Source: Ichthyophis bannanicus
Taxonomy: Eukaryota > Chordata > Amphibia > Gymnophiona > Ichthyophiidae
Reading direction: 5' to 3'
Length of the DNA: 64,000 bases
Assembly (NCBI GenBank): GCA_033557465.1
Contig: CM066031.1
Location: forward strand, 1,068,488,444-1,068,552,443
Below are positions 22,011-32,499 of the stretch, piece after piece. A program made the position numbers and the translations under genes. Each line of letters starts with the position of its first letter. The first letter of the stretch is position 1. Under the pieces are notes generated by a model. That model did not search any database. It worked only from the letters and a program-made list of their open reading frames with translations, and was not told the origin of the DNA.

Positions 22011-22115
22011 TAGAGAATCAATCCACGACATACATTTCGGGCTACAAGCCCTGCTTCAAGTGGTCACGCTCCAGAGGCTTGTAGCCCGAAACATACGTCG
22101 TGGATTGATTCTCTA
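22011..22115. repeat. 40-bp inverted repeat with 25-bp loop (possible Penelope-type end)
   Basis: The left arm 22011-22050 and right arm 22076-22115 are complementary at all but about four positions. On the minus strand the loop-side sequence reads CTTGAAGCAGGGC, a TTGTA loop, GCCC, GAAA. This recalls the stem II plus GAAA part of hammerhead ribozymes found in Penelope-like element ends, but the CTGANGA core box is not intact. The ribozyme idea is therefore only a suggestion. Confidence 0.7.
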
Positions 22116-22214
22116 CAGACGACAGCTTGAGGATCCTTCAAACTTGCAACGTACGGCGTACAGGGGACCAACCTGGCGTCAGTTGAGGAGGTGGCCCAGA
22201 GTTTAGGAGGAACC

Positions 22215-22571
22215 TTAGATAACCCATGCGCCTCTGTAGAAATCATATTTAATAAAAAAAGGAGAGTGCAAGGCAAAAGAGCCATCTGAATTACTAATAG
22301 TTACTGCTTCTAAGCAACACAACAGGTCCCGCCCCAGGAGACTTACTGGACAGGAGGGAATAATCGTAAATGAATGTGTAAACAGAACAATATTGTTACC
22401 AAGCGCGGAGACAGACAACAGGGGTGTAATCTGTGTGGGGGTAGAGGTTCCATTTATCTCAACTGAGGCAGGACCTGGCGTTAAGGGTTCCCTACAAACA
22501 GAGGCATGCAACGTAGAGCAAGTCGCTCCCGTATCAATTACAAAGGAGACTTGCTGGCCATTAATGCACAA
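22215..22571 (-). pseudogene. ERV aspartic protease fragment
   Basis: A 118-codon minus-strand frame with the retroviral aspartic protease signature: FVIDTGAT near residues 10-17 (catalytic Asp at about residue 13) and the C-terminal LLGRDLL block near residue 80. The protease would cleave Gag and Gag-Pol. The frame ends in a stop soon after the protease, so no pol follows. It lies just downstream of the nucleocapsid piece, in the expected gene order. Confidence 0.75.
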
Positions 22572-22632
22572 TGTACAACAAGGGGGCTCCTTCCATCCAC
22601 CCGTTAACTGAACCCAGATCGTAACCGTTGCC

Positions 22633-23564
22633 TCAGGGCAGCTCTATGGGCGTTGCGGGGGCTGTTGCCATGTAATAGGGATAACAGGGGGTTGCAGGGC
22701 TACTAGATGGAGGAGGGAGTGGTGCTGATGGCGTTGCGGGAGGGGGCAAGGCCCACCCCTCCTGAGTCAGCACAGGGCCACTACCTGCCTTGTAAGGGCA
22801 CTCATTTTTCCAATGTCCTTGTTGCTTACAATGAAAACAAATCTGATTCCTAGATATTCCCTGCCCTACTCTTCTTCTACCACCCCACTCGTCTCGAAAC
22901 TGGCCCCGCTGTCCCCTCCACCCCCGAGATTGCGACCACTGAGGCCCCGGGGGTTGATATCCCCCCGGGGTAGGATTGCTGGCAACCAATATCCTGCTGC
23001 CAAGCATGAGAAATTTTACGTTTCTTAACATTTATATCTGCAAAGCATCCCGCCACTTCCTTCGTTAATATTACCTTTTCTAATTCTGCCGGAGTCATGC
23101 TAAACCAAGCATCTATCATTCGCTTACATGCTACAGTCACTTCAGGGCGCATAGCCCCAAACATCATCTGAATATACATCAAAGCCATCAGGCCTTCCTG
23201 TGATAAACCTGTCTCTTCCTTCCAACACTTACGAAACCTTCGCACAAACTGTGAAACTCCTTCCCCTGGTTCCTGTACGCATGCAATAGATGCAGCAAGA
23301 TTCTGTTTTGCCCAAATAAACGCTAAAACTCTTCTAACACTTCGTCCCACATCTTTTTTATCGCCTCGGGATATGGAGGGGATAATTAGAAACATCCGGC
23401 ATCTCATAAGGATTTGGCAGTGACTTAACTTTCGAAAAATCAAATGGGGTTTCTTCATCATACCCCAGGGCACCCTCAATAATGAGGCGGTAGTCCTGCG
23501 CCATGCACTGCAAACCACGAGTCATACGTTGCAAGTAGTGCACAGTGGCAGCTGGCATTTTCAT
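22633..23564 (-). pseudogene. ERV gag (capsid and nucleocapsid), frameshifted
   Basis: Three overlapping minus-strand frames together form a gag relic. 23358-23564 and 22877-23518 cover capsid; 22633-23031 covers nucleocapsid with one CCHC zinc knuckle, CFHCKQQGHWKNEC, followed by a proline-rich tail. A capsid segment with EPGEGVSQFVRRFRK resembles the major homology region. At least two frameshifts separate the parts. Gag normally builds the particle and packages RNA; this copy cannot. Confidence 0.72.
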
Positions 23565-23859
23565 GGGGTTCGGGGCATGCTGTAAGATAGAAGAAAGATG
23601 GTGGGATCCAGGGGCTTAACAACAAGCTGGTTACCAATAGTTAGAAAAGGGTACTGGGTGTATATATGGCCCTTAAAGGTAGGGTCTCCTGTCACTCTAT
23701 CACTATTAGAAGTTCTCACGTCATTTGAATCCAGCTTATGAAAGGGGTTATGAGGGCTAAGTCCATCCCTATGAGCCTAGCCCTACTTTGTTCCTGTCCC
23801 GTCCCCCCCCCCGATCTTCGGATGAAGGCATTGGAAGGGGGGAATTAGGGGGGGGGGGT

Positions 23860-24625
23860 AATAAGGGAAACTGTGTCGAATGCTGATGTTATATCAATAA
23901 ATATTAGTAGGAATCCCTGCTTTATCTTCTCTATTCCTTTGATTATGTTATTGAATAGATGAATGAGTAGTGTCTCAATGCCATGTTTTGGACGGAATCC
24001 ATGCTGGTGGGGATCTAGTGGGGCAAATTCGTCAATGTGGTCTTAGAGCTGTCTCTGTACAATTTTTTCAGTTATTTTAGCCAGAAATGGGAGGCTGGAT
24101 ATTGGGCAGTAGGTTGAAGGGTCGGTACTGTTGGATGAAGTAGATTTATGAATGGGGCGGATAGCAGATTGCTTGAGGGCTTTTGGCATGTAGCCCTGGG
24201 TGAGAGAGGTGCTCACTATCTTTTGGATGAATGTATTGAGTTCTTCTTTGGTGGATTTAATCCAAGTTACTGGGCAGGGGTCCGATGGAGAGGTTGTGGT
24301 GTTTAGAGCAGTGATGATTTGTTCTATTTGTTTTGTTGATGGAATGCTGAAGTTCTTCCATTGATTGGTAGTTGTAAAGCCATCTGTTGCTGGTGTGTCC
24401 ATAAGGGGGATGTTCTTATGGTGTGTATTGGTGCTGTTCTTCGCTGTTAGGTAATCAGCAAAGGTTTACGGGTGCATTTTGCTTTCATCTTTCATTGTTG
24501 GGTCATTCGTTAGGGTACGAACGATGTTGAAGAGTTCTTTAGGTTTATTACAGGCTTTTAGTACAAGGTTTGTGTGGTATTGTTTGTTTGTATGAAATTG
24601 CGGGGAGCGGTCACCAATCTGAAAG
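23860..24625 (-). mobile_element. L2-type LINE reverse transcriptase relic
   Basis: The minus strand reads L2 ORF2 from the linker (HTNLVLKACNKPKELFNIVR) through reverse transcriptase blocks (IRPIHKS, TYCPISSLPFLAKITEK) to FIDITSAFDTVS at about 23870, where it stops. It is closely related to the plus-strand L2 at 32500-35092. Frames are broken and both ends are missing. Confidence 0.8.
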
Positions 24626-24644
24626 GCAGGGTCTGAAATTAGAA

Positions 24645-26740
24645 GTGCTCTATTGGCACCATAAAGTGCAGGAACTACTGATGTTCTGGCCAGATGGGGC
24701 TTTTTAAGTAGGCCTCTGTGAGATTGAGTGAGGTCAAGAATTCTCCTTCCCTGACACTACAGTGACCAAGTGGAGTGCATCCATGTGGAATCGGGGCACC
24801 CGCAGACGATTTATGTGTTTGAGATCCAATATGGGTTGGAAGGACCCTTATTTCTTGGGAACCACGAAGTATATCGGGTATCGACCACATCTGCATTCAT
24901 CTTTCAACACCTCCACTACAGCCTGCAAATCGAACAGACATCACAGAGTATCCCCCATGGCCTTGAGCTTTTGTGACGCCCTGCAAGGGGAACTGACGAC
25001 AAGGTTTCCTGGAGTGGCTGGGCAAAAACTCCAAAGCGTAACCTTCTTTGATGATTTCCAGAACCCACTGGTCAGAAGTAATCCTGGCCCAGGCAGGGTA
25101 AAAGTCCCACAGTTGATCTCCCATGGGAAATAGCTCCTCTTGGCATCACTGTGATTTCTTGGCGGTTGAGGACATGGAGGAATAGAAACCTCTGCCTGCT
25201 CCTCGAAACCCGTGAAAGGATTGTCCGCGGAAGGGAAACTGTCCTTTTTGGTAGGGTGTAAAACGAACTGCCTGGAAATGCCGGAAGTCCTGCAACTGAC
25301 CCCTCGCTGGTGCCACAGAACATACCACTTCACCAACTTATCCAGATCTTCACCAAAGAGAAGTTTCCCCCTAAAGGGCAGCTTGTGCAGCCACTTCTTG
25401 GGGGATACATTTGCTGACCAATTGCACAACCACAGATAGCGACTAATGGCTACCACCAAGGCTGTACCCTTGGACAGACTTCAAATATGATCGTAAAAGG
25501 CATCCATCAAGTATGCTGCTCCAGATTCCAACATGGCCGCCTCTGGAGGAAGTGGATGCAAGTGTCTCGAACTGTTCATCACTGCTTGTGCCCAGTGTAA
25601 ACACGCATGGGCTGCAAAGGCACCACAGATCAACATTTGCAAAATCAAGGCATTAATATCAAATACTTGCTTTAGCAGAGCCTCCAACTTCTTATCCTGC
25701 ACATCTCTAAGGACTGAACCTCCCTCCACCGGAGTAGTGTTTTTCTTAGTGACCGCTGAAACCACTGCATTGACCCTTATCCTTATCCCGATCTGGTAGG
25801 GGATACAGACGGGTCATTGCATGCCTGCCCTTTAGACCCACCTCTGGCATGTCCCATTCATCCTGAATCATTTGCCTGACCAACCTATACAGGGGGTAAA
25901 CAGACTCTTTCTAATGGCTTGGAATAACGGATCCTCCAGAGGCTCTTCCTCTGCTGGGACACCTGTCCCTGTGTTAAGGGCTTTAGCGGAATGGGCGATC
26001 AGCACACCCAGCTCCTCCCTACGGAAAACCTGAACTATGCAAGACTCTTCCCCTTGAGGGATATCACCTTTTTTGAGCTCCATTGGTTTTTCTCCCATGT
26101 CTGGCTGCATGTCCGGTTCTTCCAGCTCCTCTGAGTCAACCCAGGAACTCCCAAGGGTCTGTCTCTTGATGCTTTTTGCTAAGGCTGGGCTCCCCCTCTG
26201 CTTCGCCCCAGAGAGGGACTCTGGAAAATCTCTCTTCCTAGCATGCTCCTGGAAGCCAATTGTCTCATCCTCCCCACACTGCCTCATGCAAAAGGCCTTG
26301 TGCATTAAGAGAACAAACTTGGGTGAGAATCCACCAGAAGGTGCCACAGCTGGCAAATCTTTAGATGTGGAGGGCTTGGGGGATCCAGGAGCCTTAACCT
26401 AGATCCTAGTGCTGGAGGGGCCAAACTATCCTTGTTCCCCTGAACTGACATGGCCACACCATCAGCTGCAGGAAAAGGAGGACCCTCCTGAGGGTGACTG
26501 ACCTCTGATCCTCCTGAGGCCCGGTCCACCCTCTCATCCTGCAGACCCTCTTCAGTTGACCAGGATTCTGCCTCACAACCATGGCAGAAGCCAGTGGCCA
26601 AGACAGCGCCCCTGCAAAAAAAAATTAAACAGGAAGGCTTAGAGGGCATAATGCAAAGAAAAAGATTACTGCGCCTCCTTCCATACCTAGCTGTTCGGTC
26701 CACTTCTTTTTTTTTATTTTTATACAGAGCTCTATAAAAA
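24645..26740 (-). mobile_element. DIRS-type retrotransposon relic (gag to start of reverse transcriptase)
   Basis: The minus strand carries a DIRS element in order. The gag N-terminal part lies near 26703-25868. The LAP2alpha-like part is at 25481-25765 (TPVEGGSVLRDVQDKK). The segment with KLPFRGKLLFGEDLDKLVK and the glutamine/glycine-rich linker is at 24941-25459. WVLEIIKEGYALEF follows, and finally the reverse transcriptase start GEFLTSLNLTEAYLKSPIWPEHQ at 24675. Stops and frameshifts are numerous. It stops abruptly at about 24645 against the L2 relic. It differs from the fragment at 4003-5848, so two DIRS lineages or ages are present. Confidence 0.75.
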
Positions 26741-27640
26741 CAAGGTCTGTTAACTGCTAGGCACCATCCAGATCCACAGCAAAAACCAAATTGGTGAAAT
26801 CACAAAAATTAAAATAAACTGTACGGGAAGGACCCACAGTGTTTGGCCTCCCTGGAGTCCTCCTCCACATGTGGTTGAAGCGGCGAGCAAAATGGTGGTG
26901 GTTCATGCTCAAAGGAGGAGAATGCTGCACTCGGCCGCATGGTGTCTGATGCCCGTTGCATTCTACCACCCCACCAAAACCCAGACAGTGTTTCTCTCAC
27001 CTGTCACACTGAGTAGGAAAAAACCTCTGCTTGCGGTAGTGGCAGCGATAGAGAGCATCCCAGACAGCTGCTCAACTCATGAACCAGAGCTTTGATAGTA
27101 CAGTATTGTGCATTCTTAAATATATTGCCTCAAAACAAAATTAAAAAAAAATTGCAAACGACACAGGAAACTAAACAAAATAATTTTTTTGCCTGCACAC
27201 CCCTAGAAACATAATAGTCAAGGAAAGGGCAGAATCCATAGGTAGGTACAAGTAGGTTAGGACTTCATGTATTGAGAAAGGGGTAACCAGACCTTCCAAC
27301 AATTAGGGTTTTATTTATTTACTTTGTATTCAAGCTTCGAAATGTACATTTCAAAATAAATAAAATAGAAAGGAAGCAAGAATTATACAATGCAGAAATA
27401 ATATAAAAAAATATATAAATCCTGCCAAGTATACATAATGAGAAAAGAGAGCCATGTCTTAAGATATAAAACCTATAAAAATAACAGAAGTAAAATAAAT
27501 GGTTTAACAAATTACACCCAAAACCTTGTCATCCCACTATGTTTGTTTATTACCCTTGTGCAGTAGAGCGATATACAATATTAAAAACAAAAATTAAAAA
27601 TCAGAATAGAAGGGGACGCCATTACAGACAGGAAAGATGA
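26741..27640. other. Intergenic DNA, no gene seen
   Basis: Starts near a T-rich run at 26707-26722. It contains A-rich tracts and AT-rich low-complexity DNA around 27300-27450. Small frames on both strands show no family motif. The right end may include the tail of the LINE relic that follows. Confidence 0.4.
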
Positions 27641-28600
27641 AAACCACTCAAAAATGTGGAGCTAGAAATTGGGGGGGGGGAGGGGGGGAATCGAAGGGTG
27701 AGGGAATGAGTTGAAGGCAGAAAAGGACAGGAAAGTAGGTAACAGAAATTATGAGCAATGTTATAAAGGTGAGTTTTTAAGAGAAATTTAAACTTGGCAA
27801 AGGATGGTTCACGTCGGAGGGCAGGGGCAGAGCATTCCAGAAGGAAGGAGCAATGAAAAAGAAAGCAGAAGAGCGGGTGGATATTAACCAGGCATGAGAA
27901 GTGGAGGGATGCTAAAAATAATTGTCATGAATTCTGTGGAGAATGTGATGATGGGTGTGGAGAAGCAGAACATCCGAAAGATAACGGGGACAGCCTGTCT
28001 ATAGTGCACGGTGGACCCAAGTGAGGAGCTTGAATTGAAGGCAGAACTGAATAGGGAGCCAGTGATAAGGGATCAGGAGGGGAGTGACATGTTCAAACCA
28101 TGATACGTGAGCAAGAATTTGGACTGCGGTGTTTTGAATGAATTGGAACCGGTGGAGTTGGTTCTGAGGGAGACCAAGAAAAATGTTAAAATAATCGATC
28201 ATTGATATTACCAGTGTGAGTAGCAGTGTAGTGAGAGATGAAGTGGAAAGAAAAGAACAGACAACATGGATCTAGCGAAGTGCAAGAAAGGAACAATGAG
28301 TCGGAGAGGAAATATAGTCATGACAGGATAAAGAAGAATTCAAAGTAACGCCTAAATAATGAATAAAATCAGCTAGTGGGACAAGAGAACCAGAAAAGGA
28401 GGGGGCCAGAGCTGGAGGGGAACTAGCAAAGGGGAGCCATATGGCGGAGGATTTGCCGGGATTGAGGTGTACGAAGTTATTAGCCAGCCAGGTGGGGATG
28501 CTAGATAGATGGGCTTTAAGGGGGGCAAGATCTGGCATGACCAGATTAGTGTGATAGACATAGTAATGAGCCAAGATACCACTAAACAAGCAAAGACAAA
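27641..28600 (-). mobile_element. L2-like LINE 3' portion relic
   Basis: The minus strand reads the C-terminal part of a LINE reverse transcriptase: WLANNFVHLNPGKS and HYLGVTLNSSLSCHDYI (28272-28619), then HRFQFIQNTAVQIL and EHVTPLLIPYHWLPI (27999-28202), then a WNALPLP-like C-terminal block near 27830. This is the usual L2 order. Several frameshifts are present. A short related fragment recurs at 40112-40210. Confidence 0.72.
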
Positions 28601-29260
28601 ATCCAAAGAAAATGATCATTGTGCCTTTTTATCATTTGGAAATGTCTCTAATTTCATTAGGTCCAAAAAGGCATATTCCTTTGAAAGGGAATTAGGTTTG
28701 AGCAGGGGAACCTTAAATAAAAAGTTGCTCCCAATGAAAGCACCCATGGCTTCAATTGCAGAAAAGATTTCCTGATGCATCTGAGTAGCCTGGGCCATGA
28801 CGGGGAATACCTGCACTTTTGGTTCACAGAACAATGCATCCTTTTCTTTGAAGTAAGGTTTCAAAATAGAAAATGAATTTTGATCAGAATAAAATAAGAT
28901 GAAAAGTGTAGCTCTCTCCATGATATCTTAAAGTCTCAAGAAACCCTGACAGATCAAAATAAGCAAATTCACTATTATGTCCAACCCTCTGTCCCATTTT
29001 ACACACATGCATTTCTTGAAACATCCCATTGGGACACTCAGTAACTCACTGAAAAACCTATTGAACAAAATCTCAGGCAACAATAAATATGTTATAGGAC
29101 AGTTTGAGAAATACAAATTTTCTGTCCTGGCTACATTCTCTAAAGCTTCTAGCTTAACGGTAAACTGAAAGGTTGTCCGATTCTTGCAAAAGCATTGCAA
29201 TAGTGTTGAAAATACAAAGAGACATCTTAACTCACACATCATGGGGAAGGGGAGTCAGAA
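28601..29260 (-). mobile_element. L1/Tx1-like LINE ORF1 relic
   Basis: Two minus-strand frames, 28928-29242 and 28616-28921, together resemble the RNA-binding and C-terminal domains of Tx1/L1 ORF1 proteins. The first has a segment around LEALENVARTENLYFSNC; the second has VQVFPVMAQATQMH and continues to a hydrophobic FLFKVP block. A third frame at 28657-28839 gives an alternative reading of the end, showing frameshifts. The assignment is from pattern memory only. Confidence 0.5.
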
Positions 29261-29334
29261 ATAAAACTCACACAAAATACAAAACAGCCAGACAAACAGT
29301 GCTGGAAGGCAAGGAACACAAATACACACAGTCT

Positions 29335-29490
29335 AGGCAATAAAGTCCGTGACCTGGAAGCCTTGATGGGGGAAATGGACTTGGACATTGTGGCCATTAC
29401 ATAAACATAGTTCAGTGAGTTTCATGAATAGGATATCACGATACCGGGATATGATCTATTTAGGAGGGATAGAAAAGGCATAAAAGAGGA
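29335..29490 (+). mobile_element. CR1/L3-like endonuclease scrap
   Basis: A short plus-strand stretch reads KVRDLEALMGEMDLDIVAIT, then ITIPGYDLFRRDR with two stops between. This is the first block of a CR1-superfamily endonuclease. It is related to, but clearly different from, the CR1 copies at 1.3 and 19 kb. Confidence 0.65.
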
Positions 29491-29948
29491 TTAGCCCTCT
29501 ATGGGCCCAATTCAGAGAGGTGACTTGCCCTTATTCCCCTTCAGGCCCGCCCCACATGGTTAGAGCAGCAGTATGGGGAGAGCCAGCAGGAGACAGGAGG
29601 GGTGGAGTTTGGGCAGAGCAAGGGTGGGCCGAGGCAGCAGGACATAGAGGGCCAATTCCGGTCATGGCCCTGTGTGTCCTGCGAAGTCAGGAGGAACTTG
29701 CTGCTTATTCCATCTCAAAGGTGGAATAAGCAGCATAAAACTGGCAATTGGGGCCCTAATACCCCCCAGAGGCTGGGGCCAGGGCAGGTAGGTCACTGCT
29801 GCCCAATCCAGGCCCCGGCTGCCCAGCTGTGGGTCGGGCAGTGGGGAAGAAGAAGGTTGGTGCTGTGGGTGACAGGGGAGCTTACCAGGAGGACGTCCCC
29901 ACAGGCATGCAGGCGCACACCGGGCTGTCCTTGGGCCCGATTCTGTAT

Positions 29949-31623
29949 TAGGGTTGCCAACCAGCCGGTTTTCAGCCAGCCTGGCCGGTTTTCCTGTGGT
30001 CGGACCGGCTGCCGGCAGAGAACCGAAACCGGCCATTGAAAAGCCAGTTTTTTGCTCTGGCTGCGAGATCGGAGCGGCCAGAGCAGAAAACCGGCTTTGC
30101 GCTTGCGATCGCGATTGCGATCACAGTCCTGGCCCCCCCTTGCAGCCGCTGCTGCTGCTTCTTACAGAGCAGCGGCTGCAATAAAGTTAATTTAAAAGTA
30201 AGGAATCCTGTGAGGGGCCTTCCGGCCCTATGAAACTCCTTCTGCAGTGCCCGCCCCTCTGATGTCACTTCCTTTTCAGCCAGGGACCCTGCAGAAGGAG
30301 TTTCATAGGAGCGGAGGGTTTCTCACAGGTTTCCTTACTATTAAATTAACTTTATTGCAGCTGCTGCTCAGTAAGAAGCAGGAGCAGCAGCTGCACTGGG
30401 GGGGGGGGGGACTACAAATGGGCTGTGATGGGGGGGGGACCTGTACTGGAAAAAGGCTATGGGGGGGGACTTGGACTGGAAATGGGTTGTGATGGGGGGG
30501 GGGGACATTGACGGTAAAAGGGCGTTGGGGGTGGGGGAAAAGGAATGAAAAGGGGATTTGATGGGGGGGACAAGGACTGGAAAAGGGCTATGGGGGGGGG
30601 GGACTTGGACTGGAAATGGGCTATGGTGGAGGGAGGGGAACTTGGACTGGAAATAGGCTGTGATTAGGGGGGCTAGGACTGCAAAGGGGCTGTGATGGGG
30701 GGGGGCTAGGACTGCAAATGGGCTGTGATGGTGGGGGGCCTAGGACAGGAAATAGGCAGTGATGGGGGACTTGGACTGTAAATGGGCTGTGATTGGGGGG
30801 CAGGGGCTAGGACTGGAAATGGCCTGTGATGTGAAGGCTAGCACTGGAAATGGGCTTATGAAGAGCTGGAATAGGACTGGAAATGGGCTGATGTGGGGCA
30901 TGGGAGAATGGGATTAGAAGGGAGTGGATGCTGGGTGGGTCTAGAACTATAAGGGAACTGATTTTGGGGGAGGACTAGAATGGATGGGGAATGAGAATGG
31001 AGAGGGGAAAAATATTTTGTGTGGAAGAAAAGTCTATGATGGGTCGGGTATTGAGAGAGTAAGAGGGGCTTGAGAATGGAAGGGTGAAATTTAAATGGAT
31101 GATAAAGGAATAAGGAAAGAATTGGGGGAAAGAGCAAAAGGGAAACACTCAGTATGTTAAAGCAGATATAGAGAGAGAATGGAAAACATCTAAAAGAGAT
31201 GAAAGGCCAAATGGATAGCTCGCAGAAGACACGAAGAAACCAGAAGAAAGTGACTGGAGCAATTGCAACTGAAAAATGAAATGCCCAAACAGAAGGTAGA
31301 AAAATACTTTTTATTTTGAATTTATTAACTGGAATATGTCTGGTCTGGGAAGTGTGTATTGCTAACATCTTTGCGTTTTTGTTTAGTGCAAGAGGAAATT
31401 ACTTTATAGTTTTATTTCTCCAGTGTTGTACATTTCATGTTTGGATTTTGGGGTTCCCAGTTTAATTATTATCTGACCAAGGAAGTTAGCCTACACGTAT
31501 CCTTGGTAATTTTTATGGGTGGGGCTGGGGGCGGGGCAGGGGTGGGACTAGGGGAGGAGAATGGGTGGAGCATGGCAAGCCAAAGGTGTCGGGTTTTTCT
31601 TGGTGAAAAAGTTGGCAACCCTA
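29949..31623. mobile_element. hAT-type non-autonomous transposon, copy A
   Basis: The ends are TAGGGTTGCCAAC and its exact complement GTTGGCAACCCTA. They are flanked by the 8-bp duplication TTCTGTAT (29941-29948 and 31624-31631). An 8-bp duplication and such ends define hAT superfamily elements. No transposase frame is seen. Internal features are a long inverted repeat (about 30130-30265 pairing with 30284-30392), a G-rich minisatellite (30395-30900) and an AT-rich distal half that is shared, in inverse orientation, with the element at 36750-39233. Confidence 0.88.
30395..30900 (+). repeat. G-rich minisatellite in hAT copy A
   Basis: About a dozen irregular units of roughly 40 bp, each close to GACTGGAAATGGGCTGTGAT followed by a run of 6-12 G. 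The complementary unit forms the larger array at 37720-38760. Open frames through it are artefacts of the repeat. Confidence 0.85.
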
Positions 31624-32499
31624 TTCTGTATGCCGTGGGAACGTTTTGCTCCTATGTTACTGAATCAGCTCCTAACGGGCCTGTCCTGCTCAGGGCCAGC
31701 TGGACAGCCCGGATGTGCCCCTTTCTGAATTGGGCTCTATGTCAAAAACAAAATTTTTGCTGTTAGGTGCCATTGAATTGGTGTCAGCTCATGCTGACCC
31801 TCTGGATAATTGTCCTAAACTGTGTTCAATCTTCAGTCAGGCAGCTCAGTGTTGACAGAGTGGCATCCACAGTTGCTGTTTTGTATTGATCCATCTCATT
31901 GCTGGCCTTCCTCTTTTGCGTTGACCTTCAACCTTGCCAAGCATGATGTCTTTCTCTAAAAATCTCTCGCTCTTCGCATGATGTAACCAGTATGAAATTT
32001 GAAGTCATCCAAGCTTCTAAATAAAGCTTTGGTTTGATCTCCTCTAGTACTGACTGGTTTGTTTTTTGGGAAGTCTATGGTTTACACAATATTCTTCACC
32101 AGCATCATAATTCAAAGGCACTGATTTTCTATCTTTTTCACTGTCCAATTTTTGCATCCATAAGATGTTGTTGAAAATACCATGGCTTGGACAAGTCAAA
32201 TCTTTGAATGGACAGAGACATCTCTACTCTTGAGAATCTTGGCTAGGTCCTTCATAGCCATTCTGTCAAGAGCAATGCATCGTCAGATTTCTTGACTGCT
32301 TGTCATTTCTTTATTGATTATTGATCCAGGCAGGTTAAAGTTGTCCACTATTTCAATTTCTTCTCCATCAATGATGAACTTATTGATTTTGCCAGTTGTC
32401 AGGATCTTTGTCTTCTTTACATTAAGGTGCAGGCCCATTTTAAGACTGTTCCTTGATCTTGAGAAGTAAATGCCGACTGCTGTAACATTATCAGCATAG

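Larger units (their letters stand above)
22200..23640 (-). mobile_element. Endogenous retrovirus gag-protease fragment, a family distinct from the two large proviruses
   Basis: Minus-strand retroviral remnant ordered capsid, nucleocapsid, protease. No LTR, reverse transcriptase or env is attached. It is unlike the two proviruses at 40.7-64 kb in its zinc-knuckle and protease sequence, so it is a separate family. Class I (gamma/epsilon-like) is likely from the single zinc knuckle and the gag-pro arrangement, but this is inference. Confidence 0.7.
29503..31737. mobile_element. TIR element (MITE) split by a hAT insertion
   Basis: The left end starts GGGCCCAATTCAGA and the right end is its near complement TCTGAATTGGGCTC, flanked by TAT on both sides (29500-29502 and 31738-31740). 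Without the 1.68-kb hAT insert at 29949-31623 it is about 550 bp. The 3-bp TAT duplication and G-rich ends suggest a Harbinger-like MITE. The resemblance to the element at 1761-3679 (GGGCC...ATTCA ends, 3-bp duplication) may mean a shared superfamily. Confidence 0.7.
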
